NCBI GenBank assembly: GCA_944383905.1
Contig: CALWRI010000005.1
Span: 43,583 to 107,582 of the forward strand
Direction of reading: 5' to 3'
Source of the DNA: an uncultured Christensenellaceae bacterium
GTDB taxonomy: Bacteria; Bacillota; Clostridia; Christensenellales; UBA3700
Length of the DNA: 64,000 nucleotides
Positions 17,124 to 29,100 of this stretch are shown one piece after another. The translations under genes and the position numbers were made by a program. Under the pieces are notes generated by a model. That model worked only from the letters and a program-made list of their open reading frames with translations. It was not told where the DNA came from and searched no databases. Numbering within the stretch: the first letter of the stretch is position 1; every line of letters begins with the position of its first letter.

Positions 17124-18011
17124 ATGATCCATATTGTTACAGATGCAACCACAGATTTCCCCAAACAGTTTTACGAAAAGGATTTCACCGTTCTTCCGAT
17201 GGGTTTCATGCTCGACGACGAAGATTTCGACGGCGAAACAAAGACCCTTTCCGCAAAAGAATTTTACGATTTTATGCGTGCCGGCAGAAAGACGAACACG
17301 CGCATGGTGGATGAAGCCACGATAATAAAATACGTCGAGCCTCTTCTCAAAGAAGGCAAAGACGTGCTTTACGTCGTGTTCTCGTCCGGACTTTCGGGTA
17401 CTTACGACAATGCGGTGCGTGTTTTCAAGGATCTGAAAGAGAAATATCCCAAGTGCAGGCTCGCCGCGGTAGACAGTTACAACGCGAGCATGGGAGAAGG
17501 GCTGCTTGTATGGTACACTCTCAAAAAGAGAGCGGAAGGAGCCTCTTTCGAGGAGCTCTGCAAGTATGTCGAAGATACGCAGGCGCATCTGTGTTCTTAT
17601 TTTACGGTCGACGATCTAAAACATCTCGCAAGACTCGGCAGAGTTACGAAGACGGCGGCGTTCATAGGTTCGCTCGCAAATATCAAACCCGTACTTTTCG
17701 TCAATACGAAGGGCAAGCTCATTCCGATCGGAAAAGTCGTATCCCGCAAGAAGTCTCTGAAAGCGCTCGTCGACAAGATGGAGGAGAAGATGCTCCCCGC
17801 AAGCGAGCAGAAAAAGATATTCATCGGACACGGCGATTGTTACGAAGACGCGGTGTACGTTAAAGAGGAGATCAAAAAGCGTTTCGGGCTTGACTGCGTG
17901 GTGATAGATTATATCGGACCCGTCATCGGGGCGCACGCGGGAGCGGGCGTCGTCGCACTGTTCTTCCTCGGCAGCGACAAGGTCGAAAGGAACGATACGC
18001 AGGCAGATTGA
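17124..18011 (+). CDS. DegV family fatty acid-binding protein
   Basis: DegV (FakB-type) proteins bind a fatty acid for phosphorylation by FakA. The 295-residue protein starts MIHIVTDATTDFPKQF and has SSGLSGTYDNAV, VDSYNASMGEGLLV and the C-terminal GPVIGAHAGAGVVALFFLG, all standard DegV motifs. The start at 17124 has an AGGAGG site. A much longer upstream open frame is rejected because it crosses the regulator on the other strand and the promoter region. The adjacent TetR gene and operator suggest lipid-linked control. No fakA is in the window. Confidence 0.93.
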   Translation: MIHIVTDATTDFPKQFYEKDFTVLPMGFMLDDEDFDGETKTLSAKEFYDFMRAGRKTNTRMVDEATIIKYVEPLLKEGKDVLYVVFSSGLSGTYDNAVRVFKDLKEKYPKCRLAAVDSYNASMGEGLLVWYTLKKRAEGASFEELCKYVEDTQAHLCSYFTVDDLKHLARLGRVTKTAAFIGSLANIKPVLFVNTKGKLIPIGKVVSRKKSLKALVDKMEEKMLPASEQKKIFIGHGDCYEDAVYVKEEIKKRFGLDCVVIDYIGPVIGAHAGAGVVALFFLGSDKVERNDTQAD

Positions 18012-18016
18012 CGAAA

Positions 18017-18055
18017 ATGCCCCCGGTTTTTGCAAAATCGGGGGCATATTGTATT
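18017..18055 (+). terminator. Terminator-like hairpin after degV
   Basis: ATGCCCCCG and CGGGGGCAT form a strong stem followed by an AT-rich stretch without a pure T run, so termination may be partial. Confidence 0.6.
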
Positions 18056-18141
18056 ATTTTGCAAAGCGGTGTAGAAAAACAGTTGATTAGACGCGCGATT
18101 TATTGCAAAATAGAAGCAATAAAACGTACGGGGGAAAACAG

Positions 18142-19452
18142 ATGTACGATTACAAGTCAAAGGTGATAGACCTCGACAAGGCGTTGTCGCTCGTAAAGGA
18201 CGGTTGCAATATCGTCACAGGCCTCGGCGCGGCGGAAGCGAGGGCATTTCTCGGTTCGTTGCATACGATAGCCGACAAGGTCAGGAACGTCAGAGTTTCC
18301 ACTTGCCTTTCCGTTTGCGACCATGAGTACACCGATCCGAAATATTCCGATTCATTCAAAATAGAAAGCTGGTTTTATTCCGCAAAACAGCGGCAGGACC
18401 ATTCTCACGGAAATCTTTCTTTTATACCGAACCATCTTCACCTTGCCGCGAGCAAAAGACTGTGGAGAGCGCACCCCGATATAGTCGTCGTAAACGCGAG
18501 TATGCCAGACAAACACGGATTTATGTCGGTCGGATTGTCCAACGTCTACGAAAAGGCGATGATAGAGGCGGCGGATCTCGTGATAGTAGAGGTCAACCCG
18601 CACGTTCCGCGCGTGTTCGGGGATTGCGAAGTGCACGTCTCGCAGGTGGATTATATTCTGGAGACGGATTACGAATTGCCCGAGATCCCCGATATCTTGC
18701 CAAACGACAAGGACAGGGCGATAGGCAGGCTCGTAGCCGATTACGTCAACGACGGCGACTGTATACAGCTCGGGATAGGGGGCATACCCAACGCGTTTGC
18801 CGACGCGCTGATGAACAAACGCGACCTCGGCATACATACCGAGATGCTCACTACGGGCATGGTGAAACTCATAGAGGAGGGCGTCGTCAACGGCAGCAGG
18901 AAACAGCGCAACAAAGGCAAAGTCGTCGCGGCGTTCGCACTGGGCAATAAAAAACTGTACGACTTCATGGACGACAATATCGGGATCGAGATCAGGAACT
19001 GCGCGGAGGTGAACGATCCTTACGTCATTGCGCAAAACGACAATCAGATCTCGGTAAACACAACTCTCGAAGTAGATCTGACGGGGCAGTGTTGCAGCGA
19101 GTCGCTCGGTTCCATGCAGTTCAGCGGTACGGGCGGACAGGCGGATACCGCGATAGGCGCGCAGATGTCGAAAAACGGCAAGTCGTTCATCGTGCTGTAT
19201 TCCACTGCGATGGTAAAGAATCACCATACGGGAGAGAGGGAGGAGAAGTCCAAGATCGTGTGCCAGCTCAAGGCGGGAGCGGCGGTCTCCCTTTCGAGAA
19301 ACGACATAGATTTTCTCGCCACGGAGTACGGCGTAGTGGCTTTGCGCGGTACTAATATAAGAGAGAGAGTTGAAAAGATAATTTCCGTCGCTCACCCGAA
19401 ATTCAGGGAGCAGCTCCGCGCGGAAGCGAGAAAACACAGATTGATTTTTTAA
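18142..19452 (+). CDS. Acetyl-CoA hydrolase/CoA-transferase family (4-hydroxybutyrate or butyryl-CoA:acetate type)
   Basis: The 436-residue protein belongs to the family that moves CoA between acyl groups and acetate. Visible motifs are QLGIGGIPNAFADAL near 209-223, the catalytic glutamate Glu234 in IHTEML, and SMQFSGTGGQAD in the C-terminal half. The start at 18142 is used because it has GGGGG upstream and matches the family N-terminus. Substrate (butyrate, 4-hydroxybutyrate, propionate) cannot be told from sequence by eye. A weak promoter (TTGATT, 17 bases, CAAAAT) lies upstream. The gene is monocistronic with its own terminator. Confidence 0.9.
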   Translation: MYDYKSKVIDLDKALSLVKDGCNIVTGLGAAEARAFLGSLHTIADKVRNVRVSTCLSVCDHEYTDPKYSDSFKIESWFYSAKQRQDHSHGNLSFIPNHLHLAASKRLWRAHPDIVVVNASMPDKHGFMSVGLSNVYEKAMIEAADLVIVEVNPHVPRVFGDCEVHVSQVDYILETDYELPEIPDILPNDKDRAIGRLVADYVNDGDCIQLGIGGIPNAFADALMNKRDLGIHTEMLTTGMVKLIEEGVVNGSRKQRNKGKVVAAFALGNKKLYDFMDDNIGIEIRNCAEVNDPYVIAQNDNQISVNTTLEVDLTGQCCSESLGSMQFSGTGGQADTAIGAQMSKNGKSFIVLYSTAMVKNHHTGEREEKSKIVCQLKAGAAVSLSRNDIDFLATEYGVVALRGTNIRERVEKIISVAHPKFREQLRAEARKHRLIF

Positions 19453-19480
19453 GGTTTTTCAAAACAAATACCGTTATCGG

Positions 19481-19504
19481 ACGGGGCATAAGCCCCGTTT
19501 TTTT
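19481..19504 (+). terminator. Intrinsic terminator
   Basis: ACGGGGC, ATAA loop, GCCCCGT followed by a run of T, 28 bases after the CoA-transferase gene. Confidence 0.92.
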
Positions 19505-20056
19505 GCGGTACGAACTCTCGACTCTCGGTTTTTCAAGCTTCAGCAGAGCTTTATTGCGTCATAGAGAAAATCCTTGCCGTCGGGACGCGCGTCGCCGTCG
19601 CCCGGCATTGCAATCGGAAACGCGTTTGTGCAAATAAAGGACAGACGTCGGATAACGTACAAAACCGCACTTGATGAAGCGCAAAGGGTAAATCGGGAAA
19701 GAAAATTTTACATTCATGCTTCAGTTGAAAATCGTGTATATAGCCGCAATCCGTCAAGCGCGTCCGGCGCAATAAAAAATGTGTATAAAATAAGAATGAC
19801 GTTTTTCCCGCGTTGTAAGCAAGACGAGTCCTGCAGGCGGGGTTTTTCAGGGTAAGCGCGGAAATCGGACGAAAATTTCGCGGTAAAGAGCCGCGATCGA
19901 TCCCGGCAACATCCTTATAGCCGTCGGTATATATATGGACGAACGGGTTTTGTGAAAATATAAATATTAGAATAAAAATACCCATATCGTGCATAAAATT
20001 TTCATATAAAAGCGAAATAATCCTGATTTTTCCTTATTTCATTGCCGAAAATACGT
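19505..20056. other. Long intergenic region without a recognised gene
   Basis: About 550 bases before the giant-gene promoter hold no convincing coding frame, RNA or repeat on either strand. The last 150 bases are strongly AT-rich. A 147-codon minus-strand frame has no ribosome site and no protein-like pattern. The region could carry regulatory sites for the surface-protein operon. Confidence 0.6.
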
Positions 20057-20085
20057 TTGTAATCGAAAAATCATTGTGTTATAAT
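20057..20085 (+). promoter_or_regulatory. Sigma-A promoter of the giant surface-protein operon
   Basis: TTGTAA (20057-20062), 17 bases, TATAAT (20080-20085). The leader to the ATG is about 70 bases. Confidence 0.82.
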
Positions 20086-20162
20086 TAAATTGTATATATG
20101 CACGTATTATATACGCACGCGCCCAAATGCGGCGCAAACCGAGGGAAATAAGGAGAAGAACT

Positions 20163-23100
20163 ATGAGCAGGTTCAAAAAATTAACGGCGACAATCGTGCT
20201 GGTCCTTGTTCTGTTGGCTGTATTATCGGCGGGACTTACCGCCTGCAACGAAGAGACGGTATCTTTGACGCTTGATTGCAACGGAGGCGATCTCGGAGGC
20301 CTTTCGGAATACACGTTGCAGCTGCTTCCCGGAGTGCAGGCCGACCTGAGCGGATATCTGCCCGAAAAGAAAGGTTACGTTTTCGCAGGCTGGACAGACG
20401 GAAATACCATGTACAGCAAGCATTACGTTCCGACCGGCAACGCGAGGCTTACCGCAGTATGGATGCAATCCGATCAGGCGACAACGCTTGGAGCGCTCAA
20501 GACGATCGTTGCCGCGTTGCAGAATAAAGGCGCGTTCGGCTTCGTATTCGAAGGAAAGGGATCTGACTCGGACGGCAAAGTGACGGGGGTCTCCCTCAAA
20601 GCCAACGTGACAAGCGAGGAGATATACACGCTCGGCGTCGAGTTTGCGGACGAAAACGAAGAGTTGCAGGTCGGCGTATACGTCATGAACGGCGCACTTT
20701 ACGTCTATTCGCCCGAAATGGGAGGCGTTGTTCTGGAGGACTTCGACATAAATTATATTCTCGAAGTTGCTGCGAGAATGCCCGAAGTTCTCGGCAATCT
20801 GCTCGGCGGTCTCGACATAGTGGGTCTGAGCTTCGATATGATCCTCAGCACCCTGTTCACGATGTTTACCAAGACGGACGTTTACGTCGAAGGCAGCGAC
20901 ACTGTTTACAACATTCAGATAAATCCGAAGGGACTCCAGGGTATTGCGAGCCTGCTCAATCTCATCAACCTGGATTCCATTCTCAAGGGTGCGGGGCTCG
21001 ATATCAAGACGAGCGGACTCATTTCGTGGTTCAAGGGCGTTTTGCCCGATATGCAGATCAACGTCAACGTTGCAGTCGATTCGGTTACGGGCAAGGTTTC
21101 GGGCGTGACTTCGGACGCGGTTTACGAAGGCGAACAGTATTTTGAATTTTCCACGACAGACGCGGGATTCTACGACGAAGGAGAAGTTATCCCGGTCGCT
21201 CCTTCCGTTCTCGAAGGCTATCAGCAGATTTCTCTCGGAAACATAGATCTCAATGTCGATCTCGCGGTCGAGAACGACGGCGCGGACCTCGGCGCTTTGC
21301 TCAACGCGATCACCGGTACGCAAGCGATACCCGCGGGCGCGCTGCTTCTGAGCTCCGATCTGACGTACAGACTCACTCTCAAAACCTCTCTCGACATAGC
21401 GCAGAAGACAAGCGGAGACGAAAACTATATCGTGCTCGAACTCGCCGAGATCAACGACGACGGATCGCTCACTCCGTTTATCGGCGTATATTACAAAGAA
21501 GGCAATCTTTACGTCGACCTTGCGAAGACCCTGGGCGGCATTTACGGCGGCAAAGGGATAAAGATAGGGGTCGACCTCAAGGAGCTCGTTTCGCAGATCA
21601 AGTCTGTGGTAACCGACGCGATAGACGGCGTATTCTTCACCGAAGAACGCGCGTTGAACGGCAGGTCGAAGCTCGACAAGAACGGCGTGGTTGCGCTTTC
21701 GGGCAACGAAGGCAACTACTACGTTTCCGGCGGCGTGCTCAACTTTATAAAAGTGCTCGTCGGAGTTTTCGGCGTTGACGGCGACAAGGTCAGCGTTGAA
21801 GACGGAACGGACGAAAACGGCAATTTCAGCGTGCTCGGATTCAAGGTGGATCAGTCCTTCCTTTCGTCTTTCCTCAAAGCGATAGGCGTTGACGCGAGCG
21901 TACCCGATTTCGGCAGCGTGAATCTGGGCATAAAACTCAACGCCGACGGTCTGGACGGACTGACTGTGGACGCGGCTCTCAACGGCGGCATAGACGCGTC
22001 GATAGTCTGCGACGATTTCAGCATAGGAAAATCTCCGGAGATCGAAGGTTACGCGAGCCTTGCGGAGTATATAGACGCCATGGTGGGCGACGAGAGCAAA
22101 TACACATATTCGGTAAAAGAACTCGTCGGATCGCTGCTCGAAGGCGTCATCCTCGACGCGGATCTCAGACTCACTCTCGCGGCGGGCAATTACAATATTA
22201 TGGATATAGTGTCCTTGTTCGGCATAGAAAACGCCGGCGGGGCGGCAGCTCCGTGGACCGTCAACGCGGACAGCGTCATGAACGCGCATCTTTCGGCGCA
22301 ACTTGCGTTGAACCCGTATTCGGGCGCGCTTAACGCAAGCGTGATAATTTCTCTCAACGAAGATTTCAACATCGGCAACGACAAGATCCTGCCTGCGGGA
22401 CAGCTTCTTGCGGTATATCTGTCGGAGGACGGCACGGGATACATAGATCTGACGAACGTTTCGCTTTTCGGCGTGGCGTTGCCGGCTCTAAAAGCGCAGA
22501 TAGATCTCGCGTCGGTAACAGACGGGCTTATGACCTCTCTGGATACGGAGCTAAAATTCGACGTGTCGGGACTGTTCGGCACGAGCGAGACGGAGGCGCT
22601 CTCGCGTCTTAACGCGGACGGTCAGGCGACTCCGCTCAATCTGTGGTCGCAGGTCACGTCTGAAGGCGCAGGCATAATCGTGAATTCCGATTCTCTCAAA
22701 GTCAACGTCACTCTCGCCACGGTATCGGCGATCCTCAAAGCGTTCGGCGTGCAGTTCGATTTGCCCGAGGGGCTTCAAGCCGATCTCTCGGCATCTCTCG
22801 ACGAAGAAGGACTTTGCGTGAGCGCAAACGCCGCGCTGCCCGGCAGCGGCGATTACGACAGTCTCGGATTCGGGCTTGCGCTCAACGTCGCAAGCGGCGG
22901 AGTGAAGACGGGCGTGGACGGTCTGTCCGGAGAGATAGAAGATCTGATCGCAGACAACGTCGCGGGTCTTGCAGACGCGCAGTCCAACGTGATAAACGCG
23001 CTTCTCGGCACGGTCGGAAGACTGTCGATTACCGCGAGCGTAGAAGTCGACGCGGACGAGACCAAAGACCTGGGCGCTTACATAAAACAATTCGTGAGCA

Positions 23101-26100
23101 AATGGTTGCCGGATACCGATTTCGATCTAAACGTCGAAAGCGGAAAGATGCAACTTCTCATCGCACTCAATTCCGAAAGAGGCGAATATGCCGTCGTCCT
23201 TACCGAAGGGGAGAGCAACGTCATTCTGAGCGCTCGCGTGACGGGAGAGACGATAATCGTCACTGTCGCGGATTTCGGCAGTTTCATTTTGAGAGACACC
23301 GGCATCATATCGACGATAGAAGGCGCGGTAAACGAGGCGGTCGCGGGGATAGAAAACGCGGATCTGAACACGTTGTTTGAAAATCTGCTCAATCCGTCGC
23401 AGGACGCAGGTACAGAGGAGCCCGCTCCCGAGGATCCGACTCCCGAGGAGCCTGTTCCCGAACAACCCGAGACTCCGTCGCAGGGCGTCGCGATCGACAT
23501 AATATCTCTGCTCGGAGGTATCAGGGTAGACGACGCCGTAATTAATATTGATATCACGCGCGAGATGATAGCGTCCATTTTCTCCGCGCTCGGCATCGAA
23601 GTCGACTTCGTATCCGCGGGAGGCGCGCTCGATATCGTCAACGGCAGAGTTGAAGTAAACGCAAACATAGGAGACGGCGCGCTCACGCTCGGCATCGGGC
23701 TTGAGATCGGAAGAACGGACGACGAGACGATGGATTACGGCTTCGCGACAGACCTGCTCAAGGCTTACGGAGACGAAGGCTTCGTCGCGGACGGACAGAA
23801 CGACGTCGAGGAGCTGCGCTCCTATCTCGTGACGGGACTCAAGGCTGTGGGCGAATACCGCAGTTATATGCAGAGCTGGTCGCTTTCCGCGCTTGCGAGC
23901 GAATACACGCGTTTCGTACAGTCGGACAACGTCATCGTATTCACTTCGAAAGACGATCTCAAACAATACGTCACCGGACTTCTCGAAGGCATTTCGCTTG
24001 AAGCGGATCTCAAACTCGACTTTACGCCGGGTGAATACAACATTCTTGAATTTATCGGCAAATTCGTCGATCTGACGACATTGGGACTGCCTGCCGACGC
24101 GTCGCTTATCGTGTCGTTCGGCGAGCCGTCGGTCGATCTCTCGATAAGATTCAACAGCGCGATACGCCCGGCCGAATACGGCGCAGAAGGCGTGATGGCG
24201 CTTGAAATAATAGCAAACAGACCGCTCTCGTTCGGCACGACCGTGGGAGGCGGCGAAGGCATAACAGTGATACCGCAGGGAGAAGCTCTGCTCGCGGTTT
24301 ACATAAGAGACGGCAGTCTTTACATCGACGTTACCGCGCTCGAAGTGCTCGGACTCAACCTGCCGGTATTCAAGGTCGACAATTTCGATCTTCCGACGTT
24401 TATTTACGACAACGTCGAAAAGCTGGTTGCGGGACTTTTTGCCGAAGAGGAGACAGGCGGCAACATAGAGGCGCAACCTCTTGCCCTTTCCAACGGCGAA
24501 GGAGGAGTCGTAGGTCTCACGATAGCGCGCAACAGATTGCAGCTTTCGGTCACGGTGAGCGCTATCGGGGCGATCTTGTCCAACTTCCTCACGGGCGACG
24601 GAGCGGCAACCGCAGAAGACATATTGAACGCGCTCGGCGACGTCGAAGTCGAAGTGAGTCTTGTGCGCGACGATTCGCAGGGCAACGGCGTATATACCTT
24701 TGCGCTCTCTCTTGCGGGCAATCTTATGACGACTACGGACGGACAGCTCTCCGATTTCACGCTCGGTCTGAGCGCGAGCACCGCGGACATCAAGGCGGGG
24801 GACGATACGCTGTTTGAGACGTTCGGCGCATACGTCGATGAAAAGATAAGCGGATACGACGAGACGTATTCGGATATATTGAGAGGTATTGCGGATAATC
24901 TGTTCACCGGATCCATGCTGATCGACGTGGACGTTGATTTCAACGAGGGCAGATATTATCTCAACACTCTCGTCAACAACATTCTTGCGGCGTTTACCGA
25001 CACCGACGGCATCGAGGTGCCGATCGCGGTAGATGCGGGAACTTTCACGAAGAAATTGCAGATAGCTCTGCAGTGGAATCTCGATCCCGATACGAAGCAG
25101 CTCACTCTTATGGTGGAGATAAGGAGCGACAAAGACGTGCTCATCGGACTGTATATGCACGAAGAACAGCTCGTTGCCGATCTGACGGGAGTGGGACTTA
25201 TCAGCGTAAAGGTGAGCAACATCTCGCTGATAAAAGAGCTTTCGGACACTCTTACCACGGCGATAGACAGTTTGCAGGGACTCGATCTCAACGAACTGCT
25301 CGGAGGCTTGTTCGGCAACTCGACGCTTGCGGCGAGAGACGGCGGAGAAGCGGAGACTCCGACAGACGGAGAAGGTACGACGGACGCGGGCGACAGCGGA
25401 GAAAACGCGTGGATAGCGCAGCTTCTCGGAGTCGTGATGCTCGAGAACGCAAACGTGAGACTCGCGATGTCGGTACAGCTTTTGCAGGATATAATTTACG
25501 CCCTTGCGGGCAAACAGATAGATCTCGGCTCCGATCTGTTCGACCTTAGCGCGAATCTCGGCATACTTACGGGCACGATCTCGTTTGACGCGACTCTGTT
25601 CGGAGAAGGAGAAAACGCTCTGATCGGTATGAGCGTCGACGCGTCGCTCAAAAACGAGACGATCGTGACCGACAGTTACATACCCGCGATATTCCTGCGC
25701 GATCATTACGAAATAGACGCGTCGGATACGGGCACTCTCATTGCCGACGTTATCGACAATCTGGGCGATATAGGTTTCTCGCTCGACCTGACGGTGGCGT
25801 TCAAAGCGGGCACATACAACGTCGCGGAATTGCTGGCTGATCTCGGCGTCACCGCGCTTTCGGGCACCCAGCTTTTGTGGGAGTTTACAAAGGATACGGA
25901 GATCACTCTGACGCTTGACGTAAAACTCAAGATGTATTCCGACGACGGCACCGCGGGAGGCAGAAACGGCATGGCGTCGATCGAGATACTCGCAAAAGAC
26001 GGCATAGACTTCGGCTCGAGCAATCTTGCTCAACCCGGCAGCGTACTGCTCGGATTATACGCCTATGACGATATGACCTATCTCGACGCGAGCGGTCTGA

Positions 26101-29100
26101 GCCTGCTCGGTCTGGAAATGCCTGTGTTCAAGGTGGATTACGATCTGCTCGGAGCGGTAGTCGAAAAACTCAAGGCGCTCGGCAATTCTTCAGAAGAAGA
26201 GAGCGTACCCGTAGCGGTCGTTACGAGCGAAACGGGCGAAACTTCGGTCATGACTCCCGTCAGCGACGAAAACGGCGAGATATCTGTCGGCATTACTGAG
26301 GACGAAATAGCCGTAACGGCTACGCTCGGCGCGATAGTAGCAGTGCTTGCGGACTTCGGCGTGGATCTCGGCATAGATCTGAGCGCGTTCGATCTGTCTG
26401 CGGCGATAAGGATCAAGGACGGTCTGACAGTCGAAGTCGGAGGAGTATTGCTGCCGACTACGGACGGTACCGAAAATCCGTTTGAAATGAAACTAAGCGT
26501 TCCTTCGGACGCTCTGAAGTTCGGCATTGACGTAAACGAGCTTGAAAGTTATCTGAGGAGCAAAGCAGATGCGTATAAGGATTATAACGACGATCTGATA
26601 GAAACTCTGAAACAGACGCTCGGCAACAATTCCATAAAGGCAAATCTGACTGTGGACGCAGAGGCAAGTCAGGTAGATCTCAACAGTCTTATATCGGGAC
26701 TTCTCAAGACTCTCGGCGTAGATCTCACGATACCGCTCGAGATCAGTTTCGACGAGTTGTATTACGATCTCGAGATTTTGTTCAATTGGAATATGGAAAC
26801 GCGTCAGCTCATGCTCGAAGTGAATATGAACAATACCGTCAACAAAAAGACGATCATAGGCATTTACGGCGATTGGGAAAACCTTTACATCGCGCTCGGA
26901 GGTGTGGGACTCGTAGACCTTCAGGTCAAAGGCTCGCCGCTCGTCGCGGTACTTTTCAACAAACTCGACGAAGTGCTCGACGGCATAAATCCGATCGTCA
27001 TTTCCGACATACTTTCCGACCTGTTCTACGGTAAGGATCTCGGCGAAGAAGCGGGCAATGTTGCCGACGAAAATCAGACTGCGGCGTCCGGAGATTCGGA
27101 AACGCTTGTTACGGGAAGCAACGACATAATAAGATACCTGCTTTCTTCGATAAAGATAACCGACAGCCAGGTGGTCGTGGATATCACCAGCGACATTATG
27201 TCTCAGATATTCCGCGCGCTCGGCTTCGATATTGATTTCTTGCTGGAGGCAAACCTCGGCGTGGATCTTGCAGGAGACAAGATCGAGGCGAATATAAGTC
27301 TCGGAGGAGAAGCTACGATCGGGCTTACACTCGGATTCAACGGCACGCCCGAAAGATTCATTCCCCAGGATACGAGCAGATTCGTCGTACTCGACACGAC
27401 AAGCGCAGAAGTGGACGGCGCGCAGGTAGTCAAAGATTTCCTCGACGGTTTCGAGCTTGCGCTCGCTCTCGATCTGAAATCCAACTCGGTCGGTACGGCA
27501 GCGGACAGCAGCGAAGAACCGAATATGTACACGAGAGTAGAACTCAAGAAGATAACGGGACAAGTAAGACTCGACAATACGAGCGCTACGGTCGGCGCGA
27601 TAGGAAAGAGTGCGCTGTTGCTGACGCTTTACGATATCAACGAAGCAGAATATTACACGCACGGCAGCGGAAGCAAGACGGCAATGCTTCATTTCTACCT
27701 GGATTACGCGAGCGGAAAGGCAACTATTTATCTGTGCAAAGGTTATTTTAAAATCGTCGGTTTAGGTTTCATAACGATAGACGTAACGGATTTCGTGTCC
27801 AACTTTGCGCTTGATCTGGATATTCTCGGTATGCTTGCTCCCACGGTCGAAAACCTTATAAAGCAGGTCAACGACGCGGCGAACAATCTCGGACAGGAAG
27901 AGACGCCGGGAGAGACGACGCCTCCTTCTCAGGATCAGGGAACGACTGAAGAAGTCACGGGTATTGCAAAGGTGTTCGCTGAGCTGGATATAGAAGCTTT
28001 GCTGAGACCGGGCATAAACGTAAATCTGTCGTCTACAGGCGTAGGCAACATAAACGTGAATCTCGATCCGTACGAACTCAACAAGATGGTCGACGGCATA
28101 TTCAGCTGTATATTCGGCGCGGATACGATAATCGACATGACGACGCTTCAGTTGGGAAACATACGCTTCAGCAGGAATTATCTGGCGTATATGTGGTGGG
28201 ATCGCACCGCTGCTTCCAATACAAAGACTGCAACCGATGCAAGCTACACTCCGTACAGCACCTGGGACAGTATCATAAGACAGCTGCCGCATATCGTGGA
28301 CGATGCGCTGAACGGTATGGACGGTGCTCTGAGCACTCTCGGAGGAATAGTCAACTATGAGCGTACGGCGCAGAATCTGCACAGGATCGTCAAGAGACTG
28401 CTCCCGCTTGCGGCGTGGAACGAAGCCGAAGTCAACATCAACTTTGTTGAAGGCACGCTGACAAACGTCTCTTTCACGGGTACGGATACGGGACAGAAGA
28501 TAGAGCAGTATACGCTCAATGAGACGACGGGAGAATGGGAAAACACCCACAACGTACTGACGCAGACGGTCAGGAGCAAATTCAACGTCGTGGATACTTC
28601 TCCCGATGCCGAAGGCGTATATACGTATTATTACGAATACGGTTCTTACGGCGACAGCTACTATGGCGGCAAGGGCATAATGCATCGTACGGGATTCAGC
28701 GAATATCTGGGATCTTACAGTTATACGTCCAACAGTTTCGGCACTGAGATACAGATCTATAATAAGTCTTCTTCAGTCGGCGACCCTTCGTATACGCTGA
28801 ACGGTACGGACGGCGTAGTCGACTGGGGCAACCTGTCGCAGAAAATAACGTTCAATCCTTATATGTACTCGTCCTCAAACGGTTATCAGGCAGCTGTTGA
28901 CGAATACTGGAACAGATATTTCAGCGACTATGGTACGGCTGTATATCAGAAAGGAACGGCAGTCAAGCGCGGTACGATATCCTTGGCTTACAACGGCTCC
29001 GCGTTCAATAAGGACGTCCTTAAGACCCTGATGAACAGGGCGGGTACTCATACGGTAAAGGCGACCGCAAAATTCAACGACGGCACGACGAGCACGATGA

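Noticed and set aside
19551..19994. 147-codon minus-strand frame in the long intergenic region
   Set aside because: No ribosome site, no plausible promoter and no protein-like composition.
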